This document shows positions 1 to 6,557 of a stretch of 16,569 nucleotides of DNA, one piece after another (the stretch's first letter is position 1; each line of letters opens with the position of its first letter). This DNA comes from JBFKPQ01 sp041628225 (GTDB lineage Bacteria > Actinomycetota > Acidimicrobiia > Spongiisociales > JAENVV01). The stretch is taken from positions 1 through 16,569 of the forward strand of contig JBFKPQ010000044.1 in NCBI GenBank assembly GCA_041628225.1. The letters run 5' to 3'. The position numbers and the translations under genes were made by a program. A model generated the notes under the pieces. The model ran no database searches and had not been told where the DNA came from. It saw only the letters and a program-made list of their open reading frames with translations.

Positions 1-1890
1 GAGGAAGTCGATCCACCCCTGGGTGGGCTCCGTCACGCCCCAGAAATCGGGGTGGGCCACGCCCGTTCCGAATACGGCGCGTTCTGAGCGTGGCGAGTCT
101 TTCTGGCGGAGCCAGTCGAGATACACCTTCCGGTTGATCAGCGTTCCTCCACCTAGCAGGAGCAGCTCGGCCGGATCGCCCGCCGTTTCGATCTCTCCCC
201 ACGGCATCAGTTGCTCGATGGCATGCAGGAGGGCTTCGTCGCCCAGGTTCTCTTTGCCCACCCAGCCGACATATCGAACTCGGGGACGCTCGGGAGGCTG
301 TGACGGTGCGGTGGGGCGACCATCGGTCGGGGCCGTTTGATACGGCACTCCCGTGAGGCGTCGCTTGACGTACGTGCCGAGGGTCGGAAGTGCATGGCGC
401 GGATCTGGCTTGGCCCGCAGGTCGTCGAGCAGTTTGCTGCGGTCGCTTGCGTAGGCCGGATAGTCGGCCGGAAGACCTTCACGAGGTTCGGCGGCCGGGA
501 GCGCCACGAGTGCGTCGGCGAGGTGGTGGCGCTCGGCCACTTCGGTGAGGAGACGCCAGGCGTCGACCGGGTCGGCCGCCTCGCCGAGGGCCTTCGCCCA
601 CTCGCGACGGCGGGCGAAGGCGAAGACCGGCAGGCCACGGTCGGACCAAGCCCGCTCGATGTCGGCGGTGTCGCGCTCGTGCCGGTAGGTGAGCGGGCCG
701 TCGGGCCCGGGGACCTGGTATCCGACCGACAGCAACGATGCCCGTGGCCGGGAGTCGAGCCGTCGGACGGCTCGCCCGGCGAGCCGGTGGTCGGGAGTGG
801 CCCATCCGTGCAGCAGCGCCACGTACTCGCCGCGCGCCGCCTGCAGTGCGTGGCGCAGGTCGGCGTGACGGTGGAGCCTCGGATCGCCGACGGCGAGCTC
901 GTCGAGCCGCATCGAGGTGGGGTCGTCGCCCACCAGGATGACTTCGGCATCGTCGAAGTTCTGAGCGAGGATGGCTTCCCAGAGGGCTTCGACCCGTTCG
1001 GGGACGACCGGATCGATGACCCACGACACCTTCGGCACGGCGAAGATCGCTCCCGCTCGTGGTTTTCGATAGAACCGATGGGGGATGAGGGTCTGGATGA
1101 GGGCGTCGTTGTGTCGACGGGCCTCTTCGCGCCATCCCTCCGCGCCATCGAGCTGGGTCTGATGGAAGATGGCGGCCTCGTTGTCGGGAACGATGAACGC
1201 TCCGCTCGAGAACAGCCGCCATCCCAGTTCGGTGTCTTCGCCTCCCCAGCGTCGGAAGAGGTCCGAGAAGCCACCCGCCGCGTGGAACAGCTCCGTGCGG
1301 ACGGAGAAGTTGCTGGAGACGAGCGCTCGGTAGGCCTCGTCGCCGAAGCGCAGGTCTGTCGTGCGGCGGTAGAACACCCGGCGGAAGTCGGCCGGCCCGC
1401 CAGTTGGTGTCGGGAGATCGCCGGAGCGGATGGCCTCGACCGACAGGTCCGTCGTGTCGAGGTGGTGTCGAGAACCGATCACGACGAGATTGCCGGCCAG
1501 GGCATGCCAGCGAGCATGAGCCGCGACCAACCCAGGTGCGGGCACACAGTCGGCATCGATGAAGATGAGCACGTCGCCGGTGGCTCGGGATGCTCCGAGA
1601 TTCCGAGCCCGGCCCGCTCCGTAGCCGTCGTGGTCCTGCCGGGCGACGTCGATGGTCAACGCGTCGCGGAATTCGGCGACGCAACCCTCGACGTCCTCGT
1701 CCGAACCGTCGTCGGCCACGACGACGGTCACATTGGGGTGGGTCTGATTGGCGAGGCCGGCCAGAGTGCGGCGGAGGAGATCGACGCGGTTGTACACCGG
1801 GATGACGACACTGACCGCCAGGTCGGGAGCGGCCTCCAACCGATCTCCGAGCGGGCGATAGTCGTTTTCTGGTGCCGTGTAGCGATCCAT
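1..1890 (-). CDS. Glycosyltransferase family 2 / polysaccharide pyruvyl transferase fusion (3' end cut by window edge)
   Basis: The frame is open for 630 codons from the ATG at 1888-1890 to base 1, so the C-terminus lies outside the window. Residues about 25-275 are a GT-A family-2 glycosyltransferase: VSVVIPVYN at 27-34, ADDGSD at 59-64, the metal-binding DAD at 112-114, and the C-terminal FRRWGGEDTELGWR box at 212-225. Residues about 285-465 look like a second GT-A-like segment (SWVIDPVVPERV, then ARGEYVALLHGWA at 352-364) whose metal motif is lost. From about 537 a third domain begins with GWVGKENLGDEALL (542-555) and LLLLGGGTLIN (577-586), the N-terminal signature of polysaccharide pyruvyl transferases (CsaB-like, PF04230). 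It probably adds a sugar, and possibly a pyruvyl ketal, to a surface polysaccharide. It starts 37 bases after the preceding glycosyltransferase, so co-transcription is likely. No strong ribosome site is visible. The GT2 call is secure; the pyruvyl transferase call rests on a truncated domain. Confidence 0.85.
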   Translation of the reverse strand, partial: MDRYTAPENDYRPLGDRLEAAPDLAVSVVIPVYNRVDLLRRTLAGLANQTHPNVTVVVADDGSDEDVEGCVAEFRDALTIDVARQDHDGYGAGRARNLGASRATGDVLIFIDADCVPAPGLVAAHARWHALAGNLVVIGSRHHLDTTDLSVEAIRSGDLPTPTGGPADFRRVFYRRTTDLRFGDEAYRALVSSNFSVRTELFHAAGGFSDLFRRWGGEDTELGWRLFSSGAFIVPDNEAAIFHQTQLDGAEGWREEARRHNDALIQTLIPHRFYRKPRAGAIFAVPKVSWVIDPVVPERVEALWEAILAQNFDDAEVILVGDDPTSMRLDELAVGDPRLHRHADLRHALQAARGEYVALLHGWATPDHRLAGRAVRRLDSRPRASLLSVGYQVPGPDGPLTYRHERDTADIERAWSDRGLPVFAFARRREWAKALGEAADPVDAWRLLTEVAERHHLADALVALPAAEPREGLPADYPAYASDRSKLLDDLRAKPDPRHALPTLGTYVKRRLTGVPYQTAPTDGRPTAPSQPPERPRVRYVGWVGKENLGDEALLHAIEQLMPWGEIETAGDPAELLLLGGGTLINRKVYLDWLRQKDSPRSERAVFGTGVAHPDFWGVTEPTQGWIDFL

Positions 1891-1927
1891 GCGAGCGCCA
1901 ATTCTGGCAGGTCCCACCGAAGCCGAT

Positions 1928-3652
1928 TCACGTCGCTCGATAGCTGGCTGCCTTCAGATCGATCCTGGTGAGATCGCCCGCTTCGTCGAGTTGGGCGTGC
2001 GGTTGTTCCTCGATGAGATACGTCCGCAGGGCATCGGAGGCGTTCGCCCCGTAGATGTACCGTCGGGCAGCGCGGAGCACGGATGCGTCGGTGGGCCCGT
2101 CCACCGCCACCGCCTCGTAGGTCGCCGGCGCCGGGTCGTCAACCTGGTCGGTGGTCCAGACCTCGCGCCCGGGAAGGTCCAGGGCCGGGCCGGCCGCGGG
2201 TACGAGAATCCTCTGGACTTCGACGTCACGGTCGATGAGGGCGGACAGCGGATCGGTGGGCGGCTCCGGAGGGCTGGAAGCTCCGGGAGTGATGTCGGCG
2301 AGTCCGTCCAGGAGTTCGTCGACCCGGTGGTCGTAGAGGTGATGGGTTGCGACGTGGCGCCGTGCCGCGTCGACGACGTCCTGCAAGCGTGCCGGATCGG
2401 CGAGGAGATCGCGCATCTGTGCGACGTGATCCTCGGTCATCTCGAAATAGTGGACGCCGGCCTCCAGGATCTGGTCCAGTCCTGGAATGGGCTGGGTGAC
2501 GAGCACGGCGCCGGCTCCGACGGCTTCGAGGACCCGCATCGTGATCGGGAAATGGCGGGTTCCGCCTTCATTGGGGATGATGCGCGCGTCTTCGTACAGC
2601 TCTGCCATCCGTGCCGCGGAGACGTTTTCCTCGAACGCCGTCCGTTCTGGTCCGAAGGCGCGCTCCAGCGATGCCACGAGTTCCCTTCGAAAGGGGTACG
2701 GGCCTCCGCCTCGCAGATACGCCCCGACCATGGCCACATCGAAGCGTCGTTCGGCGAGGGGACGGGAGCCGTCGAAGAGGTCAGGGGGCATGCCGAAGGG
2801 AAATCGCTGAACCGGTTTCGGGAAGTAGTGGCTGAGGTGCCACGAGTGCGCCAACAAGATGAGATCGGCGCGGTAGCGCTCGGCGAGGCGCAGGTTGGCC
2901 GCGAGATGGTGCTCGCCGTGATGCACCCAGAACGCCACCGGTATTCCGGGCGCCGTTCCTCGGACGTCCAGCGCCGGATAGGGGCCTTCCACGAACACCA
3001 CGGCTTCGGTCTCCGGGTGGAGACGCCCCAGATCGATGGCGTCCGTGTGGAGGTCGATCGTCATTCCGGCACGGCGGAGGGCAGCCTCGAGGTATTTCCC
3101 CGGGTTCGAGTCGGTCTTGCGGTAGGCGAGCGCGATACGCCTGCCCTGATGTCGATCGGGTTCGGGACGAGACGCGGCGCGCCGCTGCCCCGGCGTATGA
3201 AAGGGGTGTCCCGCGCGCATCGGTCTGCTGAGCTCTGGCATCGAAGGAGCCAGGTCGATGAGATCCCGCGGTTCTGCCGATGGCCAGTTGGGTTGCCGCG
3301 CCACCGCGCCTTTCGCGGCGAGCGCGGCCAGCCGGGCGGCCGGTACGGCGGCTGCTGACGTCGGGTGAAACAGGATGGCTCCGGTTTTCAGCGCAGCGGT
3401 GGCGAGGGCACGCTCGTGCAGCCGGGTGCGCCGCTCCGGTGATTGTGTCTTTCGGATCAATCGGCCGATGACACCCCACCCGTCGGGATGCGCGGTGGGG
3501 ATGAACGTGGCGGGAATCGACGGCGGTGTGGCAGGTCGGGGACCGGACGCCACGAGGTGAGCGTCGTGGCCGGCTTCGGTGAGCTGGTGGGCGAGGACGG
3601 CGGCCCGCGGATCGTCGACGAAGCTGTTGGTGGCGATGAGACATACCCGCAT
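1928..3652 (-). CDS. Multi-segment glycosyltransferase with CgeB-like GT-B domain
   Basis: This is a 574-residue cytoplasmic protein. Residues 1-40 (MRVCLIATNSFVDDPRAAVL, then AGHDAHLVASG) look like the first strand-helix unit of a GT-B family-4 glycosyltransferase. A basic linker follows at about 140-172. A second GT-B unit starts at RRIALAYR (171-178) and continues with FWVHHGEHH at 241-249, FDVAMVGAYLRGGG at 304-317, PNEGGTRHFPITMRVLEAVGAG at 360-381 and GLDQILEAGVHYFEM at 391-405. That last part is the donor-binding half typical of CgeB / Glyco_trans_1_2 proteins. Residues about 470-574 form a further segment that I cannot assign. The ATG at 3650-3652 lies 22 bases beyond the stop of the CAP-SLH gene, and the next glycosyltransferase starts 37 bases downstream, which suggests a three-gene operon. 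Acceptor and donor sugars cannot be read from sequence. Confidence 0.85.
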   Translation of the reverse strand: MRVCLIATNSFVDDPRAAVLAHQLTEAGHDAHLVASGPRPATPPSIPATFIPTAHPDGWGVIGRLIRKTQSPERRTRLHERALATAALKTGAILFHPTSAAAVPAARLAALAAKGAVARQPNWPSAEPRDLIDLAPSMPELSRPMRAGHPFHTPGQRRAASRPEPDRHQGRRIALAYRKTDSNPGKYLEAALRRAGMTIDLHTDAIDLGRLHPETEAVVFVEGPYPALDVRGTAPGIPVAFWVHHGEHHLAANLRLAERYRADLILLAHSWHLSHYFPKPVQRFPFGMPPDLFDGSRPLAERRFDVAMVGAYLRGGGPYPFRRELVASLERAFGPERTAFEENVSAARMAELYEDARIIPNEGGTRHFPITMRVLEAVGAGAVLVTQPIPGLDQILEAGVHYFEMTEDHVAQMRDLLADPARLQDVVDAARRHVATHHLYDHRVDELLDGLADITPGASSPPEPPTDPLSALIDRDVEVQRILVPAAGPALDLPGREVWTTDQVDDPAPATYEAVAVDGPTDASVLRAARRYIYGANASDALRTYLIEEQPHAQLDEAGDLTRIDLKAASYRAT

Positions 3653-3674
3653 GCGGCGGGATGCTACCGGCCGA

Positions 3675-4709
3675 TCAGCGGAGGGCTCGCGCGATGAAGG
3701 CTGCGATCTGGCCGCGCGTCAGGCGGTTGTCGGGACAGAAGCGGTCATTCGCCGGAGGGTTGCATCCTCGGGTGATGCCTGACGTCGCCAGGGCGTTGAT
3801 GTCGGCCTGATGAACGGAACCGGCATCGTCGCCGAAGAGGTCGCCCGTTCCTACGGGGAGTTCGAACGCTCGCACGAAGAAGCTGGCCATCTGCGCTCGG
3901 GTCACCGTCTCGGCCGGGCAGAAGCGGTCGTTCGTGGGCGGATTGCATCCGAAGGTGATGCGAGCTTGAGCGAGCGCATTGATGTCGGCCTCGTGCGGAG
4001 AGCCGGCGTCGTCACCGAAGAAGTCCGTATCGGACGGCGGCAGGTCCAGGGCCCACACGAGCACCGACGCCATCTCGCCGCGCGTCAACGGACGATCCGG
4101 GCAATAGGCGGTCGAGGAACACCCGAGGGCGGCACCGTTGGCGACGAGCCAGCCGATATCAGTCGCAAAGATCGAATCTGCGGCGTCGCTGGGAACCGCG
4201 GCGAGTCGGGGAAGATCGGTCAAGGGCTCGGCGTGCGCGATCGGTGCGGCCGCCTGCATGAAGATCACGGTCACGAACAGCTGTCCGTTCTCCGCTCGCT
4301 TCGAGGACACGCCGACGTGGGTCCAGTCGCCCAGGATGTTGGCGCGGTGCCCGGGCGAGGCCATGAAGGCGTCATGGAGTTGATTGGTGGTCGGTCCCAT
4401 GCCCACGTTCTCTCCGAGCGCCGCCCAGCCGTCCGTCACCGAGCGCAGGTCGACCGTATGGAAGATGGATCCTTGCGCCATCTGTCGGTTCGTCTGGCGA
4501 GAGGCGTCGTCCTCGAGGTCCCAGTAGGGCGTCAGAGCCGGCAATCGAGCCGCGGCTCGCTCCGCGTTGATGAGGGTGAGCATGTCGACGTCGTCTCGAT
4601 TGGCAGCACCAGCGGGTGTCGGTTGTGACGCGAAGAGGGGCAGTGCCAGGAGCACCGCCAGCGACACGAAGACCAGACTCCGCCACGGACGTCGGATGTA
4701 CGTTGCCAT
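3675..4709 (-). CDS. Secreted CAP-domain protein with three SLH-like repeats
   Basis: The protein has 344 residues from the ATG at 4707-4709. I chose this start because the basic-hydrophobic signal peptide (RRPWRSLVFVSLAVLLALPLF, ending near AGAA at 33-36) begins there. The frame stays open upstream to 5000, but that stretch is antisense to the next gene. Residues about 40-152 are a CAP/SCP domain: LINAERA at 46-52, His84, GENVG at 99-103 and the GHRANIL box at 120-126. CAP proteins are secreted; some bind lipids or have other roles, and no single enzymatic reaction can be assumed. Residues about 174-343 hold three SLH-like repeats. The first has a short cysteine loop (GCSSTAYCP) and the other two have GCNPP(T/A)NDRFCP followed by TRAQ or TRGQ, so the protein is probably held on the cell wall. 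It heads the minus-strand glycosyltransferase operon. Confidence 0.9.
   Translation of the reverse strand: MATYIRRPWRSLVFVSLAVLLALPLFASQPTPAGAANRDDVDMLTLINAERAAARLPALTPYWDLEDDASRQTNRQMAQGSIFHTVDLRSVTDGWAALGENVGMGPTTNQLHDAFMASPGHRANILGDWTHVGVSSKRAENGQLFVTVIFMQAAAPIAHAEPLTDLPRLAAVPSDAADSIFATDIGWLVANGAALGCSSTAYCPDRPLTRGEMASVLVWALDLPPSDTDFFGDDAGSPHEADINALAQARITFGCNPPTNDRFCPAETVTRAQMASFFVRAFELPVGTGDLFGDDAGSVHQADINALATSGITRGCNPPANDRFCPDNRLTRGQIAAFIARALR
3678..4190 (-). repeat. Three SLH-like repeats in the CAP protein
   Basis: The C-terminal half has three tandem repeats, with cysteine pairs at residues 197/203, 255/264 and 316/325. The last two copies are in a 61-codon register. At DNA level the motif cagaagcggtc recurs at 3736-3746 and 3919-3929, exactly 183 bases apart. 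Each full unit runs FGDDAGSxH, then (E/Q)ADINALA, GIT, GCNPP, NDRFCP and TR.QMA. This follows the order of canonical SLH domains, with a cysteine-flanked loop where SLH has its short G...F.P turn. Confidence 0.85.
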
Positions 4710-4797
4710 CAGGATGGCTATCGGTATTTGGCGGCGAATCCTTGAACGCGGAGCGTGGTTTTCTCGTACGCATGCGGCACGGCATAGGGTGGCCGGC
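4710..4797. promoter_or_regulatory. Divergent intergenic region between the CAP and sugar-dehydrogenase genes
   Basis: These 88 bases separate the divergent starts at 4709 (minus) and 4798 (plus), so they must hold both promoters or their cores. The plus side has a clear TANNNT box next to the start codon, listed separately. On the minus side I see no convincing -10/-35 pair; the AT-richer stretch around 4720-4740 is the most likely place. Co-regulation of the SLH proteins on either side is possible but not shown. Confidence 0.4.
4785..4790 (+). promoter_or_regulatory. Candidate -10 box TAGGGT, leaderless-type
   Basis: TAGGGT fits the actinobacterial TANNNT -10 pattern. Only seven bases separate it from the ATG at 4798, so transcription would begin at or next to the start codon and the mRNA would be leaderless. 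No Shine-Dalgarno sequence precedes this ATG, and no good -35 is visible at normal spacing. Confidence 0.45.
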
Positions 4798-6453
4798 ATG
4801 AGACGCAAGCATCTGCTTCTGATCTCCGTCGTCGTGGCGGCGCTCGTCGCCACTCCGGCCGCGGCGGAGCTGCCGCCCGGTGGCACCTTCGTCGACGACG
4901 ACGGCAACGTGCACGAGGGGATGATCGAGGCGATCGCCGCCGAGGGGATCACGCTCGGGTGTAACCCGCCGATCAACGATCGGTTCTGTCCCCAGAACAC
5001 GGTGACGCGTGGTCAGCTGGCGGCGTTCTTGGCGCGCGCATTGGGGCTCGTCGAACGCGCCAGCGATCCGTTCTCGGACGATGACACATCGATCTTCGAA
5101 GCCGACATCGAGAAGCTGGCCGCGGCCGGTATCACGAAGGGATGCAACCCGCCCGACAACGATCGATTTTGTCCGGATCGTCGGCTGACGCGCGGCGAGA
5201 TGGCCGCGTTCTTGGTGCGCGGCTACGGCTACACGGACCGGGCCGAAGGACGCTTCATCGACGACGACGGTTCGATCTTCGAAGCCGACATCGAGAAGCT
5301 GGCCGCAGCCGGGGTGACGTTGGGCTGTAATCCGCCGGCCAACGACCGCTTCTGTCCGGACGACTACGTGCTGCGCCAACAGATGGCGAGCTTCCTCGGT
5401 CGGGCCGAAGGGCTCACGCCACTCGTTCCGCCTCCCCGCCCCGATCTGACACTCGTCGAGTTGGCGTCGGGATTCTCGAGCCCCATTCACGTGGCAGCTC
5501 CGGACGGTGACGAGCGGGTGTTCGTCGCCGAACGAGCGGGCCGCGTCGAACTCGTGCGTGATGGCGTTGTGGATCCGGTCCCGTACCTCGATCTCACCGG
5601 GCGTGTCCTCACAGGTGGAGAGCGGGGCCTGCTCGCCGTCGCTTTCCACCCGGACTATGCATCCACTGGCAAGTTCTACGTGTCGTACTCGAAGGAGGCG
5701 TCTGGTGCCGCCGACCACGTCGGACGCGTGTCGGAGTTCACGGTGTCGGCCGATCCCGACCAGGCCGACGCCGCGTCGGAGCGTGTGTTGTTCGAGGTGG
5801 ATCAGCCTTACTCCAACCACAACGGCGGCATGATCCAGTTCGGCCCGGACGGTCACTTGTATCTCGGACTGGGCGACGGTGGGTCGGGCAACGACCCGCT
5901 CCGGCACGGTCAGAATGGGGCGACGGCGCTCGGCTCGGTGATCCGCATCGATGTCGATTCCGGAGCGAGCGACATCTGGGCGATCGGACTGCGCAACCCC
6001 TGGCGTTTCTGGATCGACGGCGACGAGATGGTCATCGCCGACGTGGGCCAGTCGGACCGCGAGGAGATCTCGGCGATTTCGCTGTCCGACCTGGCTCCGA
6101 ACCTGGGGTGGCGCACGTTCGAAGGATCCCGCTGCACCGGTCTCGACTCGACGTGTGACCCCTCCGGCCTCGTGTTCCCCGTCGTCGAGTACACCCACGC
6201 CGAGGGGTGTTCGATCACCGGTGGCGTCACCTATCGCGGAGAGATCGCCGAACTGCAGGGCCACTTCCTCTACGGCGACTACTGCGCCGGATGGATCAGA
6301 TCGGCTCGCATCCAGGACGGCCTGCTCCTGGATGAACGCAGCTTCCCCGAGTTCGGGGAGGCATTCGGACTGGTGTCGTTCGGCGTGGACGGAGCAGGCG
6401 AGTTGTACGTGATCCGGAGTGGACGGGTGTGGAAGCTCGCCACCACGCCATGA
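4798..6453 (+). CDS. Secreted SLH-repeat PQQ-type sugar dehydrogenase (glucose/sorbosone dehydrogenase family)
   Basis: The protein has 551 residues. The ATG at 4798 gives a signal peptide (MRRKHLLLISVVVAALVATP, cleavage near AAAE at 21-24); the frame upstream is open, but the antisense CAP gene occupies it. Three SLH-like repeats fill residues about 28-206. A proline linker (PPPRP) leads to a beta-propeller from about 216 to the end. The propeller shows the GSDH/HHIP-like family marks: VFVAERAGRV at 241-250, GERGLLAVAFHPDY at 274-287, NHNGGMIQFGPDGHLYLGLGDGG at 340-362 and GLRNPWRFW at 397-405. His341 lies where family enzymes keep their catalytic base. Related enzymes oxidise aldose sugars outside the membrane using pyrroloquinoline quinone. 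Cys446, 453, 471 and 496 may form disulfides. No PQQ synthesis genes are in the window, so cofactor use is inferred. The protein is probably anchored to the wall by its N-terminus. Confidence 0.88.
   Translation: MRRKHLLLISVVVAALVATPAAAELPPGGTFVDDDGNVHEGMIEAIAAEGITLGCNPPINDRFCPQNTVTRGQLAAFLARALGLVERASDPFSDDDTSIFEADIEKLAAAGITKGCNPPDNDRFCPDRRLTRGEMAAFLVRGYGYTDRAEGRFIDDDGSIFEADIEKLAAAGVTLGCNPPANDRFCPDDYVLRQQMASFLGRAEGLTPLVPPPRPDLTLVELASGFSSPIHVAAPDGDERVFVAERAGRVELVRDGVVDPVPYLDLTGRVLTGGERGLLAVAFHPDYASTGKFYVSYSKEASGAADHVGRVSEFTVSADPDQADAASERVLFEVDQPYSNHNGGMIQFGPDGHLYLGLGDGGSGNDPLRHGQNGATALGSVIRIDVDSGASDIWAIGLRNPWRFWIDGDEMVIADVGQSDREEISAISLSDLAPNLGWRTFEGSRCTGLDSTCDPSGLVFPVVEYTHAEGCSITGGVTYRGEIAELQGHFLYGDYCAGWIRSARIQDGLLLDERSFPEFGEAFGLVSFGVDGAGELYVIRSGRVWKLATTP
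4879..5415 (+). repeat. Three SLH-like repeats in the sugar dehydrogenase
   Basis: The GCNPP motif starts at residues 54, 115 and 176, giving an exact 61-residue period. Each unit has an acidic turn (DDDGN, DDDTS, DDDGS), a helix-like (E/H)-x-(D/M)IE-x-(I/L)A segment, GIT or GVT, the cysteine pair C-x8-C, and a final (T/L)R(G/Q)(Q/E)(L/M)A helix. Copies two and three share a perfect 35-base stretch (5089-5123 and 5272-5306), a sign of fairly recent duplication or gene conversion. The third copy ends in VLRQQMASFL instead of TRG. Confidence 0.88.
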
Positions 6454-6557
6454 CTTGACGAACCGTTGGCGCTTTGGCAACGTTACGAAAGACTTCTGAA
6501 AGCACGGTGGGGCGCCGATACTTGGGCTGGGCGGATAAACCAGACCTAGGAGACACC
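6454..6557 (+). other. Intergenic region ahead of the SpoIID gene
   Basis: These 104 bases lie between two genes on the same strand. An imperfect inverted repeat has CGTTG at 6464-6468 facing CAACG at 6478-6482 across a nine-base loop, with no following T run, so it is not a convincing intrinsic terminator. TTGACG at 6455-6460 resembles a -35 box but has no good -10 at 16-18 bases. GATAAACC and the purine-rich CCTAGGAGA lie near the start codon. The spacing suggests the SpoIID gene may have its own promoter. Confidence 0.3.
6548..6553 (+). promoter_or_regulatory. Ribosome binding site that selects a TTG start
   Basis: AGGAGA lies five to ten bases before TTG at 6558. It decides the start: the longer frame from the ATG at 6474 has no such site and would place 28 polar residues before the signal peptide. 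Confidence 0.7.

Noticed and set aside
337..1971. Plus-strand open frame of 544 codons opposite the GT2/pyruvyl transferase gene
   Set aside because: It is the antisense shadow of a high-GC gene. Its translation has no recognisable domain and the opposite strand carries clear glycosyltransferase motifs over the same bases.
1889..3358. Plus-strand open frame of 489 codons opposite the CgeB-like glycosyltransferase
   Set aside because: Antisense shadow with no domain; the minus strand has conserved motifs throughout.
4710..5000. N-terminal extension of the CAP protein to 441 residues
   Set aside because: The extension would be antisense to the start of the sugar dehydrogenase and would bury the signal peptide inside the protein.
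4879..5415. Regularly spaced DNA repeats as a possible CRISPR or regulatory array
   Set aside because: The 183-base period is an exact multiple of three inside a coding frame and matches a protein repeat unit; there are no short palindromic repeats with unique spacers.
6464..6482. CGTTG...CAACG inverted repeat as an intrinsic terminator
   Set aside because: The stem is only five pairs with a nine-base loop and no T run follows.
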